Positions 35,933-45,340 are shown, numbered from the stretch's first letter. The stretch is 64,000 bases of DNA from Saccharomonospora marina XMU15 (GCF_000244955.1 NZ_CM001439.1:4386643-4450642); one strand, 5' to 3'. Notes: a model not told the origin generated them from the letters alone. Program-made: numbers and translations.

Positions 35933-36851
35933 CCTCCAGTTGACTTCCGCGCCCGAAGCCGGCCAGCCTGGACAGTCCGAGCGCCAGCGCGAGCCCGGCG
36001 CCGACCAGGATCACCGCGAGCACGCTGGCGAGGCCCATCTGGTTGGCGGAGAAGCCGTGCAGGTACATGTCGAGCGGCAGGATGCGGGTGGCCTCGCCAG
36101 GGCCGCCCGCCGTGAGCACGTAGACCAGGTCGAAGTAGGTGAGCGAACCGACGAGCATGAGCGTCGAGGAGGTGATGATCGTGTAGCGCAACTGCGGCAG
36201 GGTGATGTGGAAGAACTGCCTCACCCTCCCCGCGCCGTCGATCTCCGCCGCCTCGTACAGCGTTCGCGGGATCTGCCGCACCCCCGCCTGGTACAGCAAG
36301 GTGTGGAACGGCACGAACTGCCAGGCGATCACGAACACCACCACGTAGAGGGCCAGATCCGCGTCACCCAGCCAGTCCTGCGCCAGCCACTCGGCACCGA
36401 AGGCCAGGCTCATCCCGAAGTTCGGGTCCAGCAGTGCCTTGAACGCGATGGCGATCGCGGCCGACGACAGCAACATCGGCAGGAAATACAGCACCCCCAG
36501 CACGGCACGGTAGCGACCACGCGCCGCGACGAGCACGCCGAGCAGCAAGGAGATCGGGGTCTGCACCAACCAGCTCAGCACCATCACCTGCACGGAAAGC
36601 CACAGCGCGTGGTAGGTGCCGGGATCGCGCAGCGCGGTTGCCCAGTTTCCAAGGCCCGCCCACGTCATCGCGCCGATGCCGTCCCAGTTCAGCATGCTCA
36701 ACACGACAACGCCACCGAGCGGCACCAGCGCGAAGACCGCGAAGAACGCCAGCGCGGGCAGCGCCATGACCGGGTGCGGCCCGGTGCGGCCGGTCTCGAC
36801 CGCACCGGGTTTCGTCCCCGCCACCGGCGAGTCGTCGACCACGGCGCTCAC
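35925..36851 (-). CDS. Carbohydrate ABC transporter permease, MalF type
   Basis: 308 residues from GTG 36851, overlapping the binding-protein stop as GTGA. Six transmembrane segments (first MALPALAFFAVFALVPLGGVVVLSML) and the EAA loop YEAAEIDGAGRVRQFFHITLPQLRYTIIT. It forms the channel with the MalG-type protein. Confidence 0.92.
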   Translation of the reverse strand: MSAVVDDSPVAGTKPGAVETGRTGPHPVMALPALAFFAVFALVPLGGVVVLSMLNWDGIGAMTWAGLGNWATALRDPGTYHALWLSVQVMVLSWLVQTPISLLLGVLVAARGRYRAVLGVLYFLPMLLSSAAIAIAFKALLDPNFGMSLAFGAEWLAQDWLGDADLALYVVVFVIAWQFVPFHTLLYQAGVRQIPRTLYEAAEIDGAGRVRQFFHITLPQLRYTIITSSTLMLVGSLTYFDLVYVLTAGGPGEATRILPLDMYLHGFSANQMGLASVLAVILVGAGLALALGLSRLAGFGRGSQLEGA

Positions 36852-38155
36852 TGTTCGATCGTCTTGTCCATGTTCGCGGAGAACTGCTCCGGAGTGATCT
36901 CGTTGAGGAACAGTTGCTCGAGGTTGTTGAGCAGCGCGTCGGCCTGCTTGGGCGACAGTGCCTGGTCCCACGACAGCTGGAAACTCGGCGCGTCACTTGC
37001 CAACTCGTAGACGAAGGAGAGGTACTCCGGCTCGTCGGTACCGGCGAACTTGTCCTCGATGCCCGAGACCGGCGGCACCGAGCCACCGGAGAGCAGGGTG
37101 TCCACATAGGCGTCGTTCATCATGCCGTCGGTGAGGTATTCCAGCGCCACCCGCCTCTCCTCGTCGGTTGCCTGTGCCGAAACCGCCCAGAAGTTGGCGG
37201 GGTTGCCCACGATGTTCGCGGGGTCGCCCTTACCACCCTCGACGGTGGGGAAGGTGGTGTAACCCAGCTTGCCTTCGGCGATGAAGTCAGGCGCCGACTC
37301 CTTGATCGTCGGGTAGGCCCATGACCCCATCAGCAGCATCGCCGCCTTTCCGGTGTAGAGCAGCGCGGAGTCGGCGGCGCTGTCGGAGGCGATGGAGTTG
37401 AAGCCCTTCACGAAGCCACCGGCGGCGACGAGTTCCTGGATCATCCGGTTCGCCTGCTTGATCGCCGGGTGCGACCACGCCCCCGGCTCGTTGGCCGCGA
37501 TGGCGTTGAACACCTCGGGACCACCGATGCGGTCGACGAGGTACTCCTCCCACATCAGCTGCGGCCACTTGCTCTGCCCGCCTATCGCCAGCGGGGCGAT
37601 ACCTGCCTGCTTGAACTTCGGCACCAACGCCATCAGGTCCTGCCAGGTCCTCGGCGGCTCGGCACCGACCTTGGCGAAGACGTCCTTGTTGTAGTACAGC
37701 AGCACGGGCTGCATCCCGTTGTTGGGCAACGCGTAGGTCTTGCCGTCCACCTTGCCCGTCTCCAGCACCGAGGGCAGGAACCTGTCCACGAGTTGCGGCG
37801 ACTTCTCGATCTCGGCGCTGAGGTCTGCCACCTTGCCGCCCGCCACCCACTCCTTGAGCGTGCCGCCGCCCCAGCCGAAGATCAGGGTCGGTGCGTCGTT
37901 CGCGCCGATCGCCGTGCGGATCTTCTGCTTGTAGGCGTCGTTGGCGAAGAACTCCACGTTGATCGCTGAGTCGGGGTGGCCTTCGTTCCACGACTCGAAC
38001 GACGTGCGGATGGTCTGCTCGTCGCCGCCGGTGAGCGCCCACGCCGACGCACCGGAATCCGCGCCGGGGCCACTCGTTCCACAGGCGGTGACCAGCATCA
38101 GCAGCGCGGTCACAGCCCCCGCCAGTAACGCCGAGCGCCGGTTGCCCAGTCTCAT
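36848..38155 (-). CDS. Sugar-binding lipoprotein of ABC transporter (family 1)
   Basis: 435 residues. Lipoprotein signal MRLGNRRSALLAGAVTALLM with lipobox LVTAC (Cys25), then an extracellular solute-binding domain with VEFFANDAYKQKIRTAIGANDAPTLIFGWGGGTLKEWVAGG and YALPNNGMQPVLLYYNKDVFAKVG. Homologues bind xylo-, cello- or other oligosaccharides. The downstream permeases, divergent LacI regulator and GH3 glycosidase fit import and intracellular cleavage of a plant oligosaccharide. ATG 38155 has AAGGAA upstream and a good promoter at 38216-38244. Confidence 0.93.
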   Translation of the reverse strand: MRLGNRRSALLAGAVTALLMLVTACGTSGPGADSGASAWALTGGDEQTIRTSFESWNEGHPDSAINVEFFANDAYKQKIRTAIGANDAPTLIFGWGGGTLKEWVAGGKVADLSAEIEKSPQLVDRFLPSVLETGKVDGKTYALPNNGMQPVLLYYNKDVFAKVGAEPPRTWQDLMALVPKFKQAGIAPLAIGGQSKWPQLMWEEYLVDRIGGPEVFNAIAANEPGAWSHPAIKQANRMIQELVAAGGFVKGFNSIASDSAADSALLYTGKAAMLLMGSWAYPTIKESAPDFIAEGKLGYTTFPTVEGGKGDPANIVGNPANFWAVSAQATDEERRVALEYLTDGMMNDAYVDTLLSGGSVPPVSGIEDKFAGTDEPEYLSFVYELASDAPSFQLSWDQALSPKQADALLNNLEQLFLNEITPEQFSANMDKTIEQ

Positions 38156-38185
38156 GGTGTTCCTTCCGCATTGAAGGATCGAAAC

Positions 38186-38196
38186 TTTTCGGAAAA
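38186..38196. promoter_or_regulatory. LacI-type operator, binding-protein side
   Basis: TTTTCGGAAAA is a palindrome around one central base. It lies about 13-23 bases downstream of the expected transcription start of the transporter operon, where a bound repressor would block elongation. Its sister site is exactly 100 bp away. Confidence 0.6.
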
Positions 38197-38215
38197 CCCA
38201 AAAGAGTTGCAGCGC

Positions 38216-38244
38216 ACCATAAAGTGCTCAAACGCACCCGTCAA
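38216..38244 (-). promoter_or_regulatory. Promoter of the sugar transporter operon
   Basis: On the minus strand, TTGACG (38244-38239), a 17-bp spacer and TATGGT (38221-38216) form a near-consensus vegetative promoter, starting transcription near 38209, about 54 bases before the binding-protein ATG. Confidence 0.65.
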
Positions 38245-38285
38245 GGCACTGGCCAAGTCACGAGGCCAAGCTATAGTGGCGCAAG

Positions 38286-38296
38286 TTTTCGGGAAA
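38286..38296. promoter_or_regulatory. LacI-type operator, regulator side
   Basis: TTTTCGGGAAA matches the site at 38186 in 9 of 11 positions. It follows a plus-strand TATAGT -10 element (38272-38277) by nine bases, so it covers the probable start of the LacI-family transcript. Autoregulation is the simplest reading. Confidence 0.55.
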
Positions 38297-38313
38297 GAGT
38301 TGCGGAGGTTGCT

Positions 38314-39351
38314 GTGCGAGCTGGTGCCGGGCAGCGGACAACCCTGGCCATGGTGGCCGAAGCCGCGGGCGTTTCGCTGCCGACGGCGTCGAAGGTGCTG
38401 AACGGCCGCGGGGACGTCGCCGCGGCCACCCGCGGCAGGGTGGAGAAGGCGGTGAGGGAGCTGGGTTACGTGCCCGTGTCCGGCCGCCGCAACACGAACC
38501 AGAACCGGATCGTGGACCTCGTCTTCGACGACCTGGTCAGCCCCTACTCGCTCGAGGTGCTGCGCGGCGTCACGCAGGCAGGCGCGGAGGCGGGGGTCGA
38601 CGTGGTCGTCAGCAGGGCACCCACCGGCAAGGCCGCCGAGGCGGCGAACTGGGCGGGCAAACTGAAGACGGGCGGGCGCGAGGGCCTGATCGTGGTGACC
38701 TCGGAGCTGAGCCTGGAGCAGGTCGAGGCCTTCGCCAGAGCGGGCATCGCGCTGGTGGTGATCGACCCGCTCAACCTGCCGAGGGTCGAGGTGACCAGCG
38801 TCGGAGCCACCAACTGGTCGGGCGGGTTGACCGCGACCGAACACCTGCTCTCGCTCGGGCACCAGCGCATCGCGTTCGCGGGCGGACCGCGGCAGGCGTC
38901 CTGCGCCCGCGCCAGGTTGCACGGTTACCGCGCCGCGCTGGAGAAGGCAGGAACAGCGGCGGACGACTCGCTGGTGCTGCACGGCGCCTTCGGTTACCCC
39001 GACGGCCTCGAGATGGGCGGGCGGCTGCTGGATCTGCCGAAGCGACCGACCGCGGTGTTCGCGGCCAGCGACGCGACGGCGGTGGGCGTCATGGAGGCCG
39101 CCAGGCGGCGTGGGCTGCGGGTGCCGCAAGACCTCAGCGTCGTCGGCTTCGACGACACCATCCTGGCCACCCTCGCCACACCCGCACTGACCGTCGTCCG
39201 ACAGCCGCTGCCCGACATGGGCAGGGTCGCGCTGCGCACGCTGCTGCGGCTGATCGACGGCGAAAGCCTTGACTCTCACCACGTCGAACTCGCCACGAAG
39301 CTCGTCGTGCGTGACTCGACGGCAGCCATCTCAGGACAGGGAGAACGATGA
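38314..39351 (+). CDS. LacI-family transcriptional regulator
   Basis: 345 residues from GTG 38314, with GGAGG five bases upstream; an ATG at 38224 lies upstream of the -10 element and is not credible. HTH TTLAMVAEAAGVSLPTASKVLNGRGDVAAATRGRVEKAVRELGYVP, then a periplasmic-binding-protein-like sensor domain (QNRIVDLVFDDLVSPYSLEVLRGV ... DLSVVGFDDTILATLATPALTVVRQP). It probably represses the divergent transporter and its own GH3 glycosidase gene, which it overlaps by four bases, and is released by an imported sugar. Confidence 0.95.
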   Translation: MRAGAGQRTTLAMVAEAAGVSLPTASKVLNGRGDVAAATRGRVEKAVRELGYVPVSGRRNTNQNRIVDLVFDDLVSPYSLEVLRGVTQAGAEAGVDVVVSRAPTGKAAEAANWAGKLKTGGREGLIVVTSELSLEQVEAFARAGIALVVIDPLNLPRVEVTSVGATNWSGGLTATEHLLSLGHQRIAFAGGPRQASCARARLHGYRAALEKAGTAADDSLVLHGAFGYPDGLEMGGRLLDLPKRPTAVFAASDATAVGVMEAARRRGLRVPQDLSVVGFDDTILATLATPALTVVRQPLPDMGRVALRTLLRLIDGESLDSHHVELATKLVVRDSTAAISGQGER

Positions 39352-41657
39352 CGGAACCGACGTGGCGCGACCCTTCCCTGCCCGCGCGGCTACGCGCGGA
39401 AGCCTTGCTGGCCGAGTTGACGCTGGAGGAGAAACTGTCCCAACTCGGCAGCGCATGGCCGGGCAACGACGAGATCAGCGGCAACGTCGCGCCCATGCAG
39501 GAGGTGTTCGCGCGCGGAGGATCGAACGGCGAGCACGGCGTCGGTCACCTCACCCGCGTGTTCGGCACCGCGCCGGTCAGCGCGACGGAGGGCGTCGACC
39601 GGATCGCCGCCCTGCAACGCGAGGTCGTCGAGGGCACGCGGCTGCGCATCCCCGCGATCGTGCACGAGGAGTGCCTCACCGGGTTCACCACCTACGGCGC
39701 CACCGTGTACCCGTCCCCACTGGCGTGCGCCGCGACGTTCGACCCCGGCCTCGTCGAACGCATGGCGGCGGCCATAGCCGAGGACATGCGATCCGTGGGA
39801 GTGCACCAAGGTCTTTCGCCGGTACTCGACGTCGTGCGCGACCCGAGATGGGGACGCGTCGAGGAAACCATGGGCGAGGACCCGTACCTGGTGGCGACCA
39901 TGGGTACCGCGTATGTGCGTGGCCTGGAGGACGGCGGGATCATCGCGACGCTGAAACACTTCGTCGGCTACTCCGCCTCGCACGCGGCCCGCAACCACGC
40001 CCCGGTGTCGATCGGTCCCCGTGAGCTTCGCGACGTGCTGCTGCCGCCCTTCGAAATGGCGATCCGCGACGGCGGCGCACGGTCGGTGATGAACGCCTAC
40101 GTCGACCTCGACGGTGTGCCGGTCGCCGCCAGCGACGAGCTGCTCACGACGGTGTTGCGGCAGGAGTGGGGCTTCGACGGCGTCGTGGTGTCCGACTACT
40201 GGGCGATCCCGTTCCTGAGGACCATGCACGGCGTCGCCGACACCTCGGGCGGCGCGGGCGCGCTCGCACTGGCGGCGGGCATCGACGTGGAACTGCCGCA
40301 CACTCTGTGCTACGGCAAGGAATTGCTCGAACTGGTGCGTTGCGGCGACCTCGCGGAGCAGGTCGTCGACCGTTCGGTGCTGCGCCTGCTGCAGCAGAAG
40401 GCAGAACTCGGCCTGCTCGACCCCGACTGGACCCCGCGACCGGACGCGGGCGCCGACGTGGACCTGGACTCGGCGCGCAACAGGGAACTGGCGAGGCAGC
40501 TCGCCGAACGGTCGGTGGTGCTGCTCGGCAACGACGGCACACTGCCGATGGCGGCCGAATCCGGCCACATCGCCGTGGTGGGTCCCTGCGCAGACCAGCC
40601 GCAGGCGTTTCTGGGCTGCTACTCATACCCCAACCACGTGCTGCCGAGGTATCCGGAGCTGGACCTCGGTGTCGACGTGCCCTCACTTGTCACGGCACTG
40701 CGCACGGAGTTCCCAGCCGCCCGGTTCACCACCAAACTCGGTTGCCCGGTCAGCGAGCCCGACACCTCCGGTATCGCCGATGCCGTCGCGGCGGCGAAGC
40801 AGGCCGACGTCTGCGTGGCCGTTGTGGGCGACAGGTCCGGCATGTTCGGCGGCGGCACCTCGGGAGAGGGCTGCGACGCCGCCGATCTGAGTCTTCCCGG
40901 TGTGCAGGAGCAACTGCTCGACGAGTTGCTGGCGACCGGCACACCCGTCGTCGTCGTAGTGGTCTCCGGGCGGCCGTACGCGCTGGGCAGGCATGCCGAC
41001 CGCGCGGCCGCGCTGGTGCAGGCCTTCCTGCCCGGCGAGGAGGGCGGCCCCGCCGTGGCGGGGGTGCTGAGCGGCCGGATCAACCCCAGCGGACGGCTTC
41101 CGGTGCAGCTTCCCCGCGACCCCGGCGGCCAGCCCGCCACATACCTGCACCCGCCGCTCGGCGGCAACAGTCAGGGCATCAGCAACCTCGACCCCACACC
41201 GCTGTTCCCGTTCGGGCACGGGCTGTCCTTCACCGAGTTCCGTTACGAGCGGCTGCGGCTGAGCGCGCAACGCGTACCCACCGACGGCGAGCTGTCGATC
41301 TCGGTGGAGATCCGAAACGTCGGTGAGCGCGCGGGCGAGGAAGTGGTCCAGCTGTACCTGCGGGACGTGCTGGCGCAGGTGACCAGACCGGTGCGGCAAC
41401 TGGCCGGGTACGCACGGGTCGGCCTGCCCGCGGGCGGGCGGGCAAGGGTGACCTTCCGGCTGCACGCCGACCGCACCAACTTCACCGGAACCGACCTGCG
41501 CAGGATCGTCGAACCGGGCACCGTGGAGGTGTTCGTGGGCGCCTCCGTCGCCGAACTGCCGTGCTCGGGCCGGTTCGAGTTGACCGGTCCGCTGCGCCAG
41601 GTCGGGCCCGATCGGGTGCTGACCACACCAGCCGAGGTGACAGTGCTTTCCGACTGA
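39348..41657 (+). CDS. GH3 beta-glycosidase (beta-glucosidase/xylosidase)
   Basis: 769 residues without a signal peptide, so cytoplasmic. N-terminal TIM barrel of GH3 with ALKHFVGYSASHAARNHAPVS-type substrate-binding segment, and nucleophile Asp283 in VVVSDYWAIPF. An alpha/beta sandwich follows (HIAVVGPCADQPQAFLGCYSY, VCVAVVGDRSGMFGGGTSGEG), then a C-terminal fibronectin-type domain (VSVEIRNVGERAGEEVVQLYLRD). The sequence resembles bacterial beta-xylosidase/beta-glucosidase enzymes, and GH3 sequence alone does not decide between them. It hydrolyses oligosaccharides delivered by the divergent ABC importer. Confidence 0.94.
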   Translation: MTEPTWRDPSLPARLRAEALLAELTLEEKLSQLGSAWPGNDEISGNVAPMQEVFARGGSNGEHGVGHLTRVFGTAPVSATEGVDRIAALQREVVEGTRLRIPAIVHEECLTGFTTYGATVYPSPLACAATFDPGLVERMAAAIAEDMRSVGVHQGLSPVLDVVRDPRWGRVEETMGEDPYLVATMGTAYVRGLEDGGIIATLKHFVGYSASHAARNHAPVSIGPRELRDVLLPPFEMAIRDGGARSVMNAYVDLDGVPVAASDELLTTVLRQEWGFDGVVVSDYWAIPFLRTMHGVADTSGGAGALALAAGIDVELPHTLCYGKELLELVRCGDLAEQVVDRSVLRLLQQKAELGLLDPDWTPRPDAGADVDLDSARNRELARQLAERSVVLLGNDGTLPMAAESGHIAVVGPCADQPQAFLGCYSYPNHVLPRYPELDLGVDVPSLVTALRTEFPAARFTTKLGCPVSEPDTSGIADAVAAAKQADVCVAVVGDRSGMFGGGTSGEGCDAADLSLPGVQEQLLDELLATGTPVVVVVVSGRPYALGRHADRAAALVQAFLPGEEGGPAVAGVLSGRINPSGRLPVQLPRDPGGQPATYLHPPLGGNSQGISNLDPTPLFPFGHGLSFTEFRYERLRLSAQRVPTDGELSISVEIRNVGERAGEEVVQLYLRDVLAQVTRPVRQLAGYARVGLPAGGRARVTFRLHADRTNFTGTDLRRIVEPGTVEVFVGASVAELPCSGRFELTGPLRQVGPDRVLTTPAEVTVLSD

Positions 41658-41666
41658 TGGCGCCGC

Positions 41667-42446
41667 TCAGCCGAGGTCGGAGAACGAACCGCCCCTTCCC
41701 GCGCCTGATGCGAACCGGCGGGCTCCGGCCTCGGCGTCGGTGGCGAGCGAGACCATCCCGTGCCGCCACTCCACCGCCATCGCCTGCTGCTGCGGCAGCC
41801 CCTCCTGTTCGAGCAGGGAAAGCCGATCGTGCCGAAGGCACGTCTGCGGGAATCGGGCGAGTTCGGCGGCGAGTTCCTCGGCCCGCTCCCGCTCCCGCCC
41901 CTGCGGCACGACCCGGTTGACCAGCCCGATGCTCAGCGCCTCGTCGGCGTCCACGGCACGGCCGGTGAGCACCAGGTCCATCGCCCTGCTGGCGCCGATC
42001 AGCCTCGGTAGCCGCACCGTTGCGCCGTCGATCAGCGGCACACCCCAGCGCCTGCAGAACACCCCGAAGACCGCGTCCGCCGAGGCCACCCGCAGGTCGC
42101 ACCACAGCGCGAGTTCCAACCCGCCCGCGACGGCGTGACCACGTACCGCCGCGATCACCGGCTTGCTCAGCCGCATCCGGGTCGGCCCCATCGGACCCGC
42201 GCCGTCCGGCTCCACCCGGTTGCCCCTCGGCGTGCCGATGGCCTTGAGATCGGCGCCCGCGCAGAAGGTGCCGCCTTCGCCCCACAGCACGGCCACCGAC
42301 AGCGAGTCGTCGGCGTCGAAGACGGCGAACGCGTCGGCGAGCGCTGCGGCGGTCGGACCGTCCACGGCGTTGCGCGCATCCGGCCGCGACAGGATCACCG
42401 TCGCCACCTGTCCCTGCCGTTCCACCCGCACCGGTTCACCGGACAT
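41667..42446 (-). CDS. Enoyl-CoA hydratase/isomerase (crotonase) family protein
   Basis: 259 residues from ATG 42446 behind GGGAGGAGG. Crotonase fold with CoA/oxyanion-hole segments GEGGTFCAGADLKAIG and AAVRGHAVAGGLELALWCDLRVA. In place of the second catalytic Glu of hydratases the sequence shows FCRRWGVPLIDGATVRLPRLIG, so the reaction may be isomerase- or hydrolase-like rather than classical hydration. It stands alone; neighbours are unrelated. Confidence 0.9.
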   Translation of the reverse strand: MSGEPVRVERQGQVATVILSRPDARNAVDGPTAAALADAFAVFDADDSLSVAVLWGEGGTFCAGADLKAIGTPRGNRVEPDGAGPMGPTRMRLSKPVIAAVRGHAVAGGLELALWCDLRVASADAVFGVFCRRWGVPLIDGATVRLPRLIGASRAMDLVLTGRAVDADEALSIGLVNRVVPQGRERERAEELAAELARFPQTCLRHDRLSLLEQEGLPQQQAMAVEWRHGMVSLATDAEAGARRFASGAGRGGSFSDLG

Positions 42447-42489
42447 CGCTGCTGCCTCCTCCCGGCACGGCGCCGACCCGGGCATGATC

Positions 42490-43626
42490 TCACGTTGGCA
42501 CCCGGCCGCGGACTCCCGAGCCCGCCGACCGCAATCCGTACGGCAGCGCGGCCGCCACCAGCAGCGCCAGTACGGCCACGGCAGGCAGGCCCGCCACCGC
42601 CCACGCACCGAACAGCAACAACGAGGCAAGGTCGGTGCCGAGCCCGGCGACGGAGGTGACGGTGGCTCGCGACGTGCTCTCGATTCGCTCCTGCAGCCGG
42701 GCGCTGCCCACCACCAGCACGGCGCGGTAGACGGCGTAGCCCGCCGCCACCGCCACCAGGCTCACCGGCCGCGCCAGCACCGATGCCAGCAGCAGTGGCG
42801 GCACGGACGCCGCGAGCAGCAGCGCCAGCCTGCCTGCCCGCAGCCGGTGCAGCCCCAGCCTGCCCGCCAGTGCCGAGCCCACCGCACCCGCCAGCGGGAT
42901 GGCCACCACCGCGAGCGGAATCCACGTCACCGGCACCTGCCACTGCCCGGCCAGCAGCGGAAAGTACTCCTCCAGCCCGTCGAGGGAGGCCAGCAACGCG
43001 ACCGCGAGCACGGCGCCGCGCACCAGCGGACGCCGAAACGCCTCCGCAATGCCCGTGCGCAGGGTGAACAGGTACCGGGTCCGGTGGGCACCGTCGGGCT
43101 CACCGTGGGCGCGGGGCGGCTCCGGCAACCGGGAGGCGACGAACGCGGCGGTGAGGCAGGTACCGACGCTGGCCCAGCCGACCAGCGCGAAACCGCCCAC
43201 CGGGTAGAGCAGAGCGGCGGCCGCGGCTGCCGGCAACTGCGCCACCAGCCCCATGGCGTGTACGTCGCCGTAGACGCGGGCGAAGTGCTCGCCCGCCCCC
43301 GCGGCGGCCAACCCGTCGTACAGCAGCGCCTCGAGGGCTCCCGAGACGAGCGTGCCGCCCAGCCCCCACAACACGAAACCGGCGGCGAACGCCAGGAATC
43401 CGGGGTGGGCGGTCCACAGCGCGTAGCAGGCGGCCTGCGCCACGGACCCGGCCACGAGCGCGGTTCTGCGGGAGAACCGGTCGGCCAGCGCCCCCGTCGG
43501 CACCTCCGCCAGCACGCCGACGACCGACCAGATGGCGAACAGCGCCGAGATCTGCGCTTCGGTGAGGCCGGTTTCGGCGAAGAGCAGCGCGTACAGCGTG
43601 TACAGCGGTACGACGTCGGCCAGCAA
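42490..43626 (-). CDS. MFS transporter
   Basis: At least 378 residues with about 12 hydrophobic segments and the MFS loop motif GALADRFSRRTALVAG between helices 2 and 3. The family is that of drug and metabolite exporters. The start is unclear: no ATG or GTG exists between the upstream stop codon (about 43683) and the first transmembrane helix, so it must begin at TTG 43626 or at a CTG slightly upstream, or the 5' end has been damaged. The following MFS gene is on the same strand 74 bp upstream. Confidence 0.85.
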   Translation of the reverse strand: MLADVVPLYTLYALLFAETGLTEAQISALFAIWSVVGVLAEVPTGALADRFSRRTALVAGSVAQAACYALWTAHPGFLAFAAGFVLWGLGGTLVSGALEALLYDGLAAAGAGEHFARVYGDVHAMGLVAQLPAAAAAALLYPVGGFALVGWASVGTCLTAAFVASRLPEPPRAHGEPDGAHRTRYLFTLRTGIAEAFRRPLVRGAVLAVALLASLDGLEEYFPLLAGQWQVPVTWIPLAVVAIPLAGAVGSALAGRLGLHRLRAGRLALLLAASVPPLLLASVLARPVSLVAVAAGYAVYRAVLVVGSARLQERIESTSRATVTSVAGLGTDLASLLLFGAWAVAGLPAVAVLALLVAAALPYGLRSAGSGVRGRVPT

Positions 43627-43699
43627 CGCCCACAGTCGGATCAGCCGGGTGAGCGGGCGGGCGGCCTCAGGTACGTGACGTCAAAGAAACGGCATGTGG

Positions 43700-44905
43700 C
43701 TACCGTACCTTCGGCCGCAGCCGCCTCGCCACGATCGCGAGGATCGCCAAGGTGATCACCATCAGCCCGTACCAGGTGGCCGTCACCGGAAGGCCGACAT
43801 GGGTCGCGGCGAGCCCGGCCGCGAGCGAGGGCAGGCTGAAGGACAGGTAGCAGGCCGTGTAGATGGTCGCCACGAGCGCGGCCCTGCCACCGGGCGGGGC
43901 CAGTGCGGTGGCGGTGCGGAAGGCACCGAGGAACGTGGCACCGAAACCGAACCCGCCAAGGACCGTGGCGGCGAAGAACAGCGGGGCGAAGGCCACCGCC
44001 AGCGCGACCAGCACCGCGGCAACGCCGACCGCGAGTGCGCTCGCGCCCACGGTCATCGCGGCCTGTGGCTGCCAGTTCCGCACCAGCACCGACGCCGCCG
44101 CACCGGTGCCGGTGAGCAGGAACACGACGAGCCCACCCGCCACCGGGTTGTCGATGCCGAGGATGTCGACCACCAGCGAGCGGCCGAGCGACAGGTACAG
44201 GCCACCGAGCGTCCACGGCACCACGAGCGAGGGCAGCACCGTGAGGAACGCCCGTAGCTTGCCGGGCGGGACCCCGAGTTGGGGGCGAAGCGAACGCAGC
44301 GCGCCCGGCCTGCGAGTCACGGGTTCGGGGGTGAACAGCAGCGCGATGGCCGTGCCGAGGAACGCCACGAGCAGCAGGATGTACACCAGTTTCGTCGGGG
44401 CGGGAGCGAACTGCACGAGCAACCCCACCCCGAGCGCGCCGACAGCCAGACCCGCGGTCGGGGTCGCGCTGTTCACCAGCGCGCCCGTGCCCGGTCTGCG
44501 CTCCAGGTCGATCAGTGCCGCGCTGATGGCTCCGGTCGCCGCCCCGGTGGCGAGGCCCTGCAGAATCCGCGCCGCGTACAGCCAGCCGACGTCTTCGGCA
44601 AGCACGAACAGCAGCATGCTGCCCGCTTCGGCGACGATGGCGCTGACCAGCACGGGTTTGCGGCCGACGTAGTCCGACAGCGCACCGGCCGACACCAGCA
44701 TGACCAGCAGGCCGAGCACGTACACGGCGAAAACCGCGGTCAGCGTCGCGGGCGTGAACCCCCACATCCGCTGGTACACGACGTAGAGCGGCGAGGGCGC
44801 GCTCGCGGCGAACATGAGCAGGAACAGCGCTACGGCGACCAGCGAGAACGCGGCCGTCCGCACCCGGCCTGCCACCTCGGGCCTGCTCGGGGTCGCGACG
44901 GCCAT
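43700..44905 (-). CDS. MFS transporter
   Basis: 401 residues from ATG 44905. Twelve hydrophobic segments beginning AAFSLVAVALFLLMFAASAPSPLYVVY, and the MFS signature SAGALSDYVGRKPVLVSAIVAE. AARILQGLATGAATGAISAALIDLE is typical of motif C-like antiporter helices. Likely a proton-coupled exporter. The CoA-binding protein gene ends immediately upstream (stop at 44906). Confidence 0.93.
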   Translation of the reverse strand: MAVATPSRPEVAGRVRTAAFSLVAVALFLLMFAASAPSPLYVVYQRMWGFTPATLTAVFAVYVLGLLVMLVSAGALSDYVGRKPVLVSAIVAEAGSMLLFVLAEDVGWLYAARILQGLATGAATGAISAALIDLERRPGTGALVNSATPTAGLAVGALGVGLLVQFAPAPTKLVYILLLVAFLGTAIALLFTPEPVTRRPGALRSLRPQLGVPPGKLRAFLTVLPSLVVPWTLGGLYLSLGRSLVVDILGIDNPVAGGLVVFLLTGTGAAASVLVRNWQPQAAMTVGASALAVGVAAVLVALAVAFAPLFFAATVLGGFGFGATFLGAFRTATALAPPGGRAALVATIYTACYLSFSLPSLAAGLAATHVGLPVTATWYGLMVITLAILAIVARRLRPKVR

Positions 44906-45340
44906 CTAAGCCGCGTCCTTGCGGATGCCGTTGACGGCGCGCACCACGGCCATGCAGCGGTCCTCGACGTAGGCCAGGCCGGCCTCCCGTGCGATCTCGC
45001 GTGCCCTGCCGGAGGTGATGCCCTGTTGCAGCCACAACGCCTTGGCCCCGATCCGCACCGCCTCCTCGGCGACAGCGGGTGCTTCCGGTCCCGGCCGGAA
45101 CACCTCCACCACCTCCACCGGCTCGTCGATGTCGCTGAGGTGGCGATACACGCGCTCGCCGAGCAGGGTGTCGGCTACCGGGTTGACCGGGATGATCCGA
45201 AAACCCGCGGCGCGCATCGCGGCGGGTACCGAGTGCGCGGCCTTGGCCGGGTCGCGGCTGCAACCGACCACCGCTATGGTGCTGAACTCGCGAAGTATCC
45301 GAGCCGCCTCGGCATTCGTTTCGGCATCCATGCTCTCCAT
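44906..45340 (-). CDS. CoA-binding protein (YccU-like)
   Basis: 144 residues with a Rossmann fold: TIAVVGCSRDPAKAAHSVPAAMRAAGFRIIPVNP and the later ALWLQQGITSGRAREIAREAGLAYVEDRCMAVV. These are the markers of the CoA_binding_2 family, similar to the N-terminal part of succinyl-CoA synthetase alpha chains. Function is unknown beyond nucleotide/CoA binding. ATG 45340 has GGAGG nine bases upstream; ATG 45349 overlaps the ribosome site. Confidence 0.87.
   Translation of the reverse strand: MESMDAETNAEAARILREFSTIAVVGCSRDPAKAAHSVPAAMRAAGFRIIPVNPVADTLLGERVYRHLSDIDEPVEVVEVFRPGPEAPAVAEEAVRIGAKALWLQQGITSGRAREIAREAGLAYVEDRCMAVVRAVNGIRKDAA

Noticed and set aside
42163-43755. A 530-codon plus-strand open frame
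   Set aside because: Antisense to the crotonase and MFS genes; Gln/Arg/His-rich repeats typical of reverse-strand high-GC reading.
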